Source of the DNA: Prochlorococcus sp. AG-388-E21
GTDB taxonomy: Bacteria > Cyanobacteriota > Cyanobacteriia > PCC-6307 > Cyanobiaceae
Direction: 5' to 3'
Assembly (NCBI GenBank): GCA_003279855.1
Contig: QCGO01000002.1
Span: 186,001 to 250,000, forward strand
Length of the DNA stretch: 64,000 nucleotides
Under the pieces are notes generated by a model. It did no database searches, was not told the origin of the DNA, and saw only the letters and a list, made by a program, of their open reading frames with translations. Below, in pieces: positions 1 to 7,936 of this stretch; position 1 is the first letter of the stretch, and the number at the start of each line of letters is the position of its first letter. Both the position numbers and the translations under genes were made by a program.

Positions 1-24
1 TTTTCTTATGGTTCGCTGCTTACT

Positions 25-69
25 AGGTTTTACGTAGGTTTCACGTGGGTTTCACGTGGCGAAATACGT
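25..69. repeat. 11-bp-period tandem repeat with CACGTG/TACGTA palindromes
   Basis: Three 11-nt units follow each other (positions 25-35, 36-46, 47-57), with consensus RGGTTTYACGT, and a diverged 12-nt fourth unit ends at 69. The unit junctions create TACGTA at 31-36 and CACGTG at 42-47 and 53-58. All reading frames across the minus strand are quickly closed and the repeat is not obviously coding. It ends just before a TATAAT box, so I infer a phased operator array. The spacing of one helical turn would place bound proteins on one DNA face. No regulator is identified. Confidence 0.6.
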
Positions 70-71
70 GT

Positions 72-77
72 TATAAT
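72..77 (+). promoter_or_regulatory. Candidate -10 box (TATAAT)
   Basis: A perfect TATAAT lies directly after the CACGTG repeat. The region where a -35 box would sit is inside the repeat and does not resemble TTGACA, so the promoter may depend on an activator or on the repeat-binding factor. A transcript starting near 84 would have a leader of about 110 nt before the nuclease ORF at 192. Confidence 0.4.
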
Positions 78-191
78 ATGCTCAGACCCATTGATATAAC
101 TGTCTTTTTTATTAACCTTTTTGGAGGGACTATTGAGTGGGAATAAAAAAATACTTTAATTTTTTATCTTTAACTTTTTTATAAAATTATT

Positions 192-905
192 ATGGAGGAA
201 ACTATTAAATTAAGTAGATCTACTGTTGAAAAATATCTTAGTTGTCCCAGATGTTGCGTTCTTGATAAAAAGCATAAAATAAAACCTCCATCATTACCAT
301 TTACTTTAAATATTGCTGTAGATAATTTATGTAAAAACGAGTTTGATTATTATCGTGATAGACAGGAATCTCATCCTTTATTTATTGAGCATAATATCGA
401 TGCTATACCTTTTAAACATAAAGATATAGATACTTGGAGAAGTAATTTTAAAGGAATAAGATATAAATCTACTGAACATAATTATGATTTTGGTGGTGCG
501 GTTGATGATGTCTGGCAAAAAAAGAATGGAGAGTTAATTATCGTTGATGTAAAAGCAACATCAAGAAATAATTTTGATTGGTTTGAAACTTTTAATAAAT
601 ATGATTATGCAAAAGCATATAAAAGACAATTAGAAATGTATCAGTGGTTATTTAGAAAAAATGGTTTCAAAGTTGCAGATGAAGCCTATCTTCTTTATTT
701 TAATGGGAAAAAGAATGAGAAATTTTTTAATAATCAGTTAAAGTTTGATGTGCATTTTATTAAGTTAGATTGTTCTTCAGCATGGGTAGAAGGCAAAGTT
801 ATTGAAACAGTAAAACTTCTCAGATCTAATTTGTTCCCTTCACCATCTTTTAAATGTGAATATTGTAATTATTTAAAAAAGCGTTGGCAGTTGTCAAAAA
901 ATTAA
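192..905 (+). CDS. Stand-alone PD-(D/E)XK nuclease, Cas4/RecB-like
   Basis: The 237-aa protein carries the RecB/Cas4-type nuclease core: Asp105-Asp106 in GGAVDD, Asp119 and Lys121 in the IIVDVKAT strand, and a QLEMYQW helix (Gln146, Tyr150). Two N-terminal cysteines (CPRC, 18-21) and a C-terminal pair (CEYC, 222-225) match the layout that coordinates an Fe-S cluster in Cas4 and AddB-like nucleases. The expected role is cutting or resecting DNA ends. There is no CRISPR array or cas1/cas2 nearby and no helicase partner, so it acts alone or with distant genes. The start is the ATG at 192. The family call is firm; the substrate is unknown. Confidence 0.75.
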   Translation: MEETIKLSRSTVEKYLSCPRCCVLDKKHKIKPPSLPFTLNIAVDNLCKNEFDYYRDRQESHPLFIEHNIDAIPFKHKDIDTWRSNFKGIRYKSTEHNYDFGGAVDDVWQKKNGELIIVDVKATSRNNFDWFETFNKYDYAKAYKRQLEMYQWLFRKNGFKVADEAYLLYFNGKKNEKFFNNQLKFDVHFIKLDCSSAWVEGKVIETVKLLRSNLFPSPSFKCEYCNYLKKRWQLSKN

Positions 906-995
906 TTAATGACTTTGAAAAAATAATATTATTGGATAATTCTGGAAAAATTTTAAAATAAAGATAATCTTTAAGTAGACAATAAATTTTAGATT

Positions 996-1604
996 TTGGT
1001 TAAACCGAAAAGTTCTGATAATAAAATTAGCAATCATTTACAACAAGATGTTGTCAAAATTGCAGGCAAAACAATCTTTATAAATCCATTTTTGTATTGG
1101 AGAAGGTTTGATGAAAATACCAATAGATGGTTAAGAGAACCAGGACAAATGTCAGAAGAGCAAATCCAGGCAAATAGAAATCGTTTTTATCCTGAAATTG
1201 AATGGGCCGATTTAAGTCACGAACAAAAGCTCGTAAAAGATGCAAGTGTAGAAATGTTTCTGAAGACTTTGGAGCTTATAAGCACGTTTCATCCTCAGCT
1301 TAACTCTGGACAATTATTAGAAGTTGAGAGGAAAATGGCAATTACAAAAAAGCTACCTTTTGAAAAGTGGGTAACAAAGTCTTTTGCTAAAAAAGCTAAA
1401 GCTGAAGAAAATGAGAAAAGGAAATTTAAAAGAGATAGATTTATCAGAAGTTGGAAGGAATGGCTAAGCCTTGAAAATACTCAACAAGCTATACTACCTA
1501 TAATTGTCGTTGTATTTGTGTCAGCATTTATTGGTTGGTCTACAGGTGTTTCAAAAAACAGTTGTAATCCTTATTTTGAACAAAATTCAGATCAGTCAAT
1601 GTAA
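996..1604 (+). CDS. Conserved hypothetical, C-terminal membrane anchor
   Basis: The 202-aa product starts with TTG. It has a tryptophan/arginine-rich N-terminal domain (FLYWRRFDENTNRWLREP, about residues 32-49), a lysine-rich amphipathic stretch (130-150) and one hydrophobic segment near 165-182 followed by a short tail. That suggests a mostly cytoplasmic protein anchored at its C terminus. I do not recognise a named family. It lies between a nuclease and PBP2 on the same strand with 90 to 260-bp gaps, so co-transcription is possible but not shown. A lineage-specific picocyanobacterial protein is likely. Confidence 0.6.
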   Translation: MVKPKSSDNKISNHLQQDVVKIAGKTIFINPFLYWRRFDENTNRWLREPGQMSEEQIQANRNRFYPEIEWADLSHEQKLVKDASVEMFLKTLELISTFHPQLNSGQLLEVERKMAITKKLPFEKWVTKSFAKKAKAEENEKRKFKRDRFIRSWKEWLSLENTQQAILPIIVVVFVSAFIGWSTGVSKNSCNPYFEQNSDQSM

Positions 1605-1709
1605 ACCGTTTTATTAAATAGAATTTAATATTATTTTGATGATTTGTGATTTATTATTTGGGGTAATATAAAAGAAGTTTAGTTTTTAAGCTAACTTATT
1701 ATTAGTTTT

Positions 1710-1862
1710 ATGGATAACAAAGAGCAAGAAAAAAATATATCAAGTTTAGAATTTGATAAAGGTAAGACTCGAAATGATTATAAATTTTTAGTTCAAAAAC
1801 TAAAAAATATAAAGGAGATTATTACTTTCTTAGAAAAAAAGTTTTTACAGAAAGAGATGTAA
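1710..1862 (+). CDS. Small 50-aa charged protein upstream of PBP2
   Basis: An ATG-initiated 50-codon ORF (first residues MDNKEQEKNISSLEFDKG) ends with TAA 4 nt before the TTG start of the PBP2 gene, suggesting translational coupling. The product is Lys/Glu-rich with a possible amphipathic helix in its second half and no cysteines or membrane segment. The shape resembles an exonuclease VII small subunit (XseB), which is also a short helical Lys/Glu-rich protein, but no xseA is next to it. I would not assign that function. The compact tandem layout is the main argument for a real gene. Confidence 0.5.
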   Translation: MDNKEQEKNISSLEFDKGKTRNDYKFLVQKLKNIKEIITFLEKKFLQKEM

Positions 1863-1866
1863 ATTT

Positions 1867-3657
1867 TTGCAAAATACTAACTTCAATAATAAGTTCCCTT
1901 CTTTTAAAAGACAGCCTTTGGTTTTCTATTTAATTACTACTTTTACTTTTTTATTAATATTAATTAGATTAATTTTTCTTCAATTACTAAATCATGAGAC
2001 TTACAAAAAAATGTCTGATGAAAATAGAATTAGGTTAATTTCTACTCAACCAATTAGAGGGAGGATACTAGATAAAAATGGATTAATATTGGCAGATAGC
2101 CGTTTTAAGTACTCTTTAATAATTAAACCTCAATACGTCAGTAAAAAAGCATGGCAGAAATATAAATCAAAGATTTCGAAATTATTCAATATTTCATCTG
2201 ATTCACTTCAAAAGAAATATTCTGATGGTTTAAAAAATAAAAATTTTTCAATAACTCTATTAGATGATTTAAAAGTTGATCAAGTTATCAAATTTAAAGA
2301 AAATGAAAATATCTTAAATGGCTTAGAGATTTCAACAAAAATGATTAGAAATTATCCTTATAAAACTGTTGCTTCTCATGTGATTGGTTATACCCAACCC
2401 ATTACAGATTCTGAATTCAACATTTTGTCAACAAAAGGTTATAAGTTAAATGATTTAATAGGGAGAACTGGAATTGAGTTTGTTTATGAAGATCATATAA
2501 GAGGAGAATGGGGAGGAGAAATGATTGAAGTGAATTCTTCCGGCACTTTTACAAAATCTTTAGGTATTAAACCATCAAAACAAGGGAAAGACCTTGAATT
2601 GACAATTGATTTGAATTTACAATTAATAGCTGAAGAAGTTCTTAAAGATAAAAATGGAGGAGCAATAATAGTTATGGATCCCAGAGATGGTGCCATAAGA
2701 GCAATGGCTAGTAAACCAACTTTTGACTTGAATTTTTTTTCAAAAGAATTTAAACCAGAAAAAGAATATAATGCTCTGTTCAATTCTCCCGCTAAACCAT
2801 TATTTAATAGAGCTTTAAATGCATATGATCCAGGAAGTGTTTGGAAAATTGTGACTGCTATAGCTGGTTTAGAAAGTGGAAGGTTTCCTCCTGAAACTGC
2901 TTTAGAAACTAAACCTTGTATTACTTATGGAAGTCAATGTTTTAGAGAACATAATGACTTAGGTTTCGGAACAATAGGTTATGAAGATGCTTTGCGAGTT
3001 TCAAGTAATACGTTTTTTTATCAAATTGGTTATGGCGTAGGTGTAGATGAAATTTATAACGTCTCTAAAAAGCTTGGCTTTGCCTCACTATCTGGAATCG
3101 AAATTTCTGAACAAGAAAATGTAGGTTTAGTGGCAAGTAGTCAATGGGCTAAACAAGGTAGAGGATGGGGCGAACCAGGAAGAACTCCTTGGGTTCCAGA
3201 GGACATCGCGAGTATGTCTATTGGTCAATTTGTTGTTCAAGTTACCCCTATACAAATAGCTCGTGCATATGCAGCAATCGCGAATGGTGGCTATTTAGTA
3301 ACTCCTCATTTATCTAAAAAAGAAGATCAACTTTTAACAAATCAAAAACGTATAAAAATTGATATTGATCCAAATAATCTTCAGTTAGTAAAAAATGGTT
3401 TAAGGAAAGTAGTTGAATCTGGAACAGGGGTTTCTATTAATTATGGGGTATCTAATCTTCCTCCAGTTTCGGGTAAAACTGGTACTGCTGAAGATGGAGA
3501 AGGAGGTTCAGATCATGCATGGTTTGTTTGCTTTACTCCTTCAGATAAAAGTGAGTTGTTAATAGTTGCTTTTGCACAAAATACGCCTGGAGGAGGATCT
3601 GTACATGCACTACCTATGGCTAGAGAAATTTTAAAAGTTTGGAATGAAAATAAATAA
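1867..3657 (+). CDS. mrdA: Penicillin-binding protein 2 (elongasome transpeptidase)
   Basis: This class B PBP of 596 aa has one N-terminal membrane segment (about 18-41), a dimerisation/pedestal domain beginning with PIRGRILDKNG (62-72), and a C-terminal D,D-transpeptidase domain. The three active-site motifs are complete: SVWK (Ser324, Lys327), SSN (379-381) and KTG (537-539). It cross-links peptidoglycan during lateral wall growth, normally with RodA and MreBCD; none of these is in the window. PIRGRI and the length favour PBP2 over FtsI. The TTG start overlaps nothing but sits only 4 nt after the 50-aa ORF. Confidence 0.9.
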   Translation: MQNTNFNNKFPSFKRQPLVFYLITTFTFLLILIRLIFLQLLNHETYKKMSDENRIRLISTQPIRGRILDKNGLILADSRFKYSLIIKPQYVSKKAWQKYKSKISKLFNISSDSLQKKYSDGLKNKNFSITLLDDLKVDQVIKFKENENILNGLEISTKMIRNYPYKTVASHVIGYTQPITDSEFNILSTKGYKLNDLIGRTGIEFVYEDHIRGEWGGEMIEVNSSGTFTKSLGIKPSKQGKDLELTIDLNLQLIAEEVLKDKNGGAIIVMDPRDGAIRAMASKPTFDLNFFSKEFKPEKEYNALFNSPAKPLFNRALNAYDPGSVWKIVTAIAGLESGRFPPETALETKPCITYGSQCFREHNDLGFGTIGYEDALRVSSNTFFYQIGYGVGVDEIYNVSKKLGFASLSGIEISEQENVGLVASSQWAKQGRGWGEPGRTPWVPEDIASMSIGQFVVQVTPIQIARAYAAIANGGYLVTPHLSKKEDQLLTNQKRIKIDIDPNNLQLVKNGLRKVVESGTGVSINYGVSNLPPVSGKTGTAEDGEGGSDHAWFVCFTPSDKSELLIVAFAQNTPGGGSVHALPMAREILKVWNENK

Positions 3658-3687
3658 ATATAATTCGTTTAAATTTTTTATAAAAAT

Positions 3688-4212
3688 TTATACTCTTAAT
3701 TTTTTCATTTGTGATAGTCGTTGAATTATATCTTCTATTGTTTTTATATCCACTGGTTTACTAAATGAAGACAATAGCTGTCTGCCCAACACTTGACTAC
3801 CTAAATGTACTAATTGAATTCTTAATGATGTTAATAATTCTAATCCGACTCCACCAGAAAAAGTTGCAATTGCTATTGGCTGACCATTAAATAAATTCCT
3901 AAAATCGTCTCCTGAGACAGAAAGCCAAGCTATTAAATTAGAGAGAATTGGAGGGATCGAACCGTTATATTCAGGAGCACATATAATCCATTTTTCTGTA
4001 GCAAAAAGCTTTTCTTTTATTTCAATTATTTCGACAGGAATATTTTCTTTTGTATGTATTCGTGGATTGAATAAAGGTATATCAAAAGTAGTAAGATCCA
4101 AAATTTCAGAATTGAATTTTAGTTCATTACTTTTTTCTTGAAATTTTTTTGAAAGTTCTAGATTTTTTCCACAACTTGCTGAAATGATTATTAGATCTTT
4201 TGAATCAGGCAT
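3688..4212 (-). CDS. NADPH-dependent FMN reductase family flavoprotein
   Basis: A 174-aa flavodoxin-fold protein. It begins with a Rossmann-like strand and Ser/Cys-rich loop (IIISASCGKNL) and has the family motif APEYNGSIPP that binds the FMN isoalloxazine ring, plus a GGVGLELL loop. Members (ChrR, SsuE, YieF types) reduce FMN, quinones or metals with NAD(P)H. It starts 14 nt after the end of the Flv1-type gene on the same strand, so it is probably the third cistron of the flavodiiron operon and could feed or share flavin chemistry there. The substrate cannot be inferred. Confidence 0.8.
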   Translation of the reverse strand: MPDSKDLIIISASCGKNLELSKKFQEKSNELKFNSEILDLTTFDIPLFNPRIHTKENIPVEIIEIKEKLFATEKWIICAPEYNGSIPPILSNLIAWLSVSGDDFRNLFNGQPIAIATFSGGVGLELLTSLRIQLVHLGSQVLGRQLLSSFSKPVDIKTIEDIIQRLSQMKKLRV

Positions 4213-4226
4213 AAAAATAATTTGGT

Positions 4227-6029
4227 TTAGTAGTTAGCTCCACTCTTACGGTGATGAACGGCAGTTAGACTATCGGATTTTAATATATTGCCGTGTAAAA
4301 CCTCAGCATATATTACCCAATGATCTCCGCATTCCATTCTTTCTTTCACAGAAGCATCTAACCATGCTAATGACTCAGGAATTATTACTTGATCATTAGG
4401 TGTTAATTCAATATCTAAGCCCTCAAATCGATCTTCCCCTGGTGAGAAAGGTTTTGTAAATCTTTTTAAAGGTTCTCTGAAATCTTTTTCGCTAAGAATA
4501 TTTAAGGCGAAAGAGTCACCTTTTTGAAGAAGCGATTCTACTGATCTATCTTTTGCTACCGCAATACTCAATCCAGGAGGAGAAAAACTTGCTTGGCTTA
4601 CCCAAGATGCAAGCATAGCTCCTTTTACATTATTTTCATCTTTCCCTTTTGATGCAGTTAGAACACACAGTGAACCAAGTACTCTTCCTAAAGCTTGCAA
4701 TGTTGGATCAGTTTTACTAGATATCATTCCGGTATCTGATTTTCTGATTTTTTGTTTTGCTTTTTTTAAAATTTTTCTACCAAAATGAGTACCAATTTCT
4801 TCTAGTTCTTTAATTTTTGGTTTATTAGGACTAAATTTTATTCTTATTGGATCAAAACTAAATTTAAATCCACCATCTTTTAATTTTGTCTCAAGCAAAT
4901 CTATTGCTTCTCCGCTCCATCCAAAACTACCGAAAATGCCTACTGGTTTATCTCTATTACCTTCTGATAACAAAGTTCCTAGAGCACTTACTATTGGAGT
5001 TGGGGCGTGTCCCCCCAAAGTAGGCGATCCGATTAGATATCCATCAGCGTGTTGAATAGATTTTATAAGTTCTTCATTAGACGTAAATTCGCAATTAATA
5101 CTTTCAACTTCTACTGAAGTTCTATTTACACCTTTCGCTAATGCATCACCTATTGAGGCTGTATTGCCATAAGCACTAGCGTATATCAAGACAATTTTAG
5201 AATTGTTTGTTGAAAGATTTTCTCCCCATCTAATGTAGTCATTTAAAAAGCTTTTTAAGCTGTACTCAATTGCTGGACCGTGAAGTGGAGCAATAGTTTT
5301 AATGTCTAATTCAGAAATTTTTTCAGCTATTGATACGATTTGATTAGACATTGGTGCCATAAGACAATCATAAAAATGTTTTCTATCAATTTCTGTACTC
5401 ATTCTGTTGGTTTCTGACCATTCTTCAGATGCTAAATGTGCAGAAAATATTTTTTCACTTAAAAGTATTTCTTGATTCTCTTCATATATGATTAATCCAC
5501 CAGGCCACCGGGCAGTTGGTACAGGAATTAGTTTTAATGAAATATTTTCTAGTTCTAGATAAAGTTCTTTTTTTACGATGTTAATTTCAGGTAATTCTCG
5601 CTCAATAAAAGTTTTTAAATTTGGATTTTTTTGATTCCAAAGTTCACTAATAAGCTTAAAACCAGGATTTGAACATGTGAGAGTTAAGTTGCTGAATTGG
5701 ACACTGATTGACTTTATAGTTTCAATAATTTTAGGATTTACATGACCAGTAATTATGTTAATTTTGTTGAATTTAAACTCATCATGAAAATTTGAAATTA
5801 CTTCATTAATTAATTTTGAATATTCTTTTTCAGGTGGATGAATAATGAAAAAATCATTATTACTTATGATTAAAAAGGTATTAAACGAAGTTCCTTTCTC
5901 AAGATTAAATTCGAGCTCAAACCTTTCTTTGTTTTGATCAAGAAATCTGATGCAAATAAATTTTTCAGTTATTTCAAATATTGATAAGTTTTTATTTTCT
6001 AAAAGTGAACTTGTATTAATTACTGACAT
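4227..6029 (-). CDS. flv1: Flavodiiron protein, Flv1-type, non-canonical diiron site
   Basis: A 600-aa three-domain fusion typical of cyanobacterial A-type flavodiiron proteins: metallo-beta-lactamase-like (about 1-255), flavodoxin (from VLIYASAYGNT, about 280-420) and NAD(P)H:flavin reductase (about 440-600). The diiron ligands seen in its neighbour (HxExDH, HWP, CDAF) are replaced here by GHVNPKI, RWPG and EKIF; only the HGP histidine remains. Loss of these ligands is known for Flv1, which works as a heterodimer with Flv3 in Mehler-like reduction of O2 to water downstream of photosystem I. It starts 17 nt after flv3, so the two are surely co-transcribed. Confidence 0.88.
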   Translation of the reverse strand: MSVINTSSLLENKNLSIFEITEKFICIRFLDQNKERFELEFNLEKGTSFNTFLIISNNDFFIIHPPEKEYSKLINEVISNFHDEFKFNKINIITGHVNPKIIETIKSISVQFSNLTLTCSNPGFKLISELWNQKNPNLKTFIERELPEINIVKKELYLELENISLKLIPVPTARWPGGLIIYEENQEILLSEKIFSAHLASEEWSETNRMSTEIDRKHFYDCLMAPMSNQIVSIAEKISELDIKTIAPLHGPAIEYSLKSFLNDYIRWGENLSTNNSKIVLIYASAYGNTASIGDALAKGVNRTSVEVESINCEFTSNEELIKSIQHADGYLIGSPTLGGHAPTPIVSALGTLLSEGNRDKPVGIFGSFGWSGEAIDLLETKLKDGGFKFSFDPIRIKFSPNKPKIKELEEIGTHFGRKILKKAKQKIRKSDTGMISSKTDPTLQALGRVLGSLCVLTASKGKDENNVKGAMLASWVSQASFSPPGLSIAVAKDRSVESLLQKGDSFALNILSEKDFREPLKRFTKPFSPGEDRFEGLDIELTPNDQVIIPESLAWLDASVKERMECGDHWVIYAEVLHGNILKSDSLTAVHHRKSGANY

Positions 6030-6046
6030 CTTTAAAGATTTATTTT

Positions 6047-7822
6047 TTAGTAGTGATTAGCAACTTTCCTATGATGAACGGCTGTTTTACAGGATAAATC
6101 AGAAACGCTTCCATTTTTAACTATACCGTAAATAATCCAATGATCTGGAGTCTCTAATCGTGAACTTACTTCACAATCTAAAAATGCGAGAGAATCAGAA
6201 AGTACTGGTCCCCCATTTGCGATATTGCTCACTACATCTACATCAGCAAATCTATCTGCTCCAGGTGCAAATCTTTTTAAAAAATGTCTAAACATTTTTT
6301 GATAGTTATCTTCTCGTAAGATATTAACTACAAAACCTTCTCCAACTTGCATATAAGATTCAATAGCTCTATCTTTTGCTACTGCAACTGTAATGCCTGG
6401 CGGACTGAAACTTGCCTGACTAACCCAGCTTGCTACCATCGCGCTTTGTCTAAAAGTCGAACCTTCTCCTTGGCTAGCTGTAACTACATATAAACCTCCA
6501 CTTAATCTCCCTAAAGCTTTATCCAGATTTGAATCAAGGCTTTTCATTGAAGCAATATTTTTCTTCTTGTTAATTAATTGTCCCAAGTCGGTTCCAGCTT
6601 CTTCAAATTGTTGATAGATAATAGGATCTGGAATGTTTTTAACTCTTAGAGGTGAGAAGGCTTCTTTTTGTCCTAATTCTCTCAACTTACTTGCTAATGA
6701 GTCTATCGGTTCATCATTTCCTCCAAAAGCATCGTAAACTGCCGTAAATTGTTTAGGCTTTAATGCGGCAAAAAGAGTGCCAAGAGACTCTTTTAATTCG
6801 TTATCAGACTTAACTGGCCAGGTTGGGATTACTACGGCTTTAGATTCTGAAATTAAACCTGTTAATTCTTGAGAATCTGAAGATCTTAAATCAATTAATT
6901 GAACCTGTGCATCTGCCTTACTTATGCCGTGAGATATAGCTTGACTTAATCGATCACAATATCCATAATCACTGATGTAGCAGACAGATACAAATTCATT
7001 ACCTTTACTCTTGCTACTACTCCACTCTGAATACTTTTCTTTCCAAAAATTTACTTGATTATGAAGTAATGGCCCATGACCCACAGCTATAGTTTTAAGT
7101 CTAGGTAACTTATCTATTCGTTTGATAGCTTGTAGAACACTTCTTGCGTTCGGGCCCATAAGACAATCGTAATAAAAACGAAAATCTTGATAAATTTCTT
7201 TTTGATCATTATCAAAAAATTCATCAGAGCAATAATGCAATCCAAAAGCATCGCATGTATATAAAACATTCGTACCGTGATCGTAGGAGAAAATAGTATC
7301 TGGCCAATGTAAATTTGGTGCACTTATAAATTCAATATTATGATTTACTCCACTTGTGGGGTTAGCTCCAAGATCTAAATATTGTCCACTTTTTACTTCT
7401 AATCTTTTAAATGGAATATGTATTTGATCCTCAATAAATTTAAGCGCTAATTTTGAACCAACTACTATTATTTGTGGATTAAGAGTTAAGAGGTTTCCAA
7501 TTAAACCTGAGTGGTCTGGCTCTGTATGACTTGTAATTAAATAATCAATTTCTTCTGGATTTACTTCTTTAAGTAATTGCTCAAACCATAGTTTTTCAAA
7601 TTTAGCGTGGCTTGTATCAATTATTGCTAGTTTTTGGCCCTTAATGATAAAACTATTATAAGTAGTTCCATTTCTTAATCCAAATTCAATATCAAACCTA
7701 CTTCGGTCCCAGTCAAGAGATCTAATTGCACTTGTGTCATCTGCAAAAACTTTCTGTTGCACAGATAATTTTTGCTCAACTTTATTCATCTCTGAAGTAC
7801 TTGTTTTTGCAGAAGTTATCAT
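6047..7822 (-). CDS. flv3: Flavodiiron protein, Flv3-type, canonical diiron site
   Basis: The same three-domain architecture as the adjacent Flv1-type protein, but with an intact diiron site: HTEPDH (His99, Glu101, Asp103, His104 from the chosen start), His172 in HWP, Asp191 in CDAF and the HGP histidine. Flavodoxin and flavin-reductase domains follow. It should reduce O2 with photosynthetic electrons without making superoxide, and it is the first gene of the flv3-flv1-FMN reductase operon. The open frame extends upstream to a TTG at 7861. I chose the ATG at 7822 because the extra 13 residues are unlike the family. It is divergent from alaS, with about 110 bp between. Confidence 0.88.
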   Translation of the reverse strand: MITSAKTSTSEMNKVEQKLSVQQKVFADDTSAIRSLDWDRSRFDIEFGLRNGTTYNSFIIKGQKLAIIDTSHAKFEKLWFEQLLKEVNPEEIDYLITSHTEPDHSGLIGNLLTLNPQIIVVGSKLALKFIEDQIHIPFKRLEVKSGQYLDLGANPTSGVNHNIEFISAPNLHWPDTIFSYDHGTNVLYTCDAFGLHYCSDEFFDNDQKEIYQDFRFYYDCLMGPNARSVLQAIKRIDKLPRLKTIAVGHGPLLHNQVNFWKEKYSEWSSSKSKGNEFVSVCYISDYGYCDRLSQAISHGISKADAQVQLIDLRSSDSQELTGLISESKAVVIPTWPVKSDNELKESLGTLFAALKPKQFTAVYDAFGGNDEPIDSLASKLRELGQKEAFSPLRVKNIPDPIIYQQFEEAGTDLGQLINKKKNIASMKSLDSNLDKALGRLSGGLYVVTASQGEGSTFRQSAMVASWVSQASFSPPGITVAVAKDRAIESYMQVGEGFVVNILREDNYQKMFRHFLKRFAPGADRFADVDVVSNIANGGPVLSDSLAFLDCEVSSRLETPDHWIIYGIVKNGSVSDLSCKTAVHHRKVANHY

Positions 7823-7936
7823 ACTATTATTCTTTTGTATTATGACTTTAGTTAAATACAATATAAATCCGCGTGAATCTAAGTGTGGAATTACCGAATT
7901 TGTTTTTTAATCACTTCATTATTGATACTGTTATAA

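Noticed and set aside
25-69. Short tandem repeat considered as a CRISPR or attachment array
   Set aside because: Units are 11 nt with no spacers and no cas genes; only about 45 bp long.
7823-7861. Longer Flv3 from the TTG start
   Set aside because: The added 13 residues do not look like the family and a good in-frame ATG follows.
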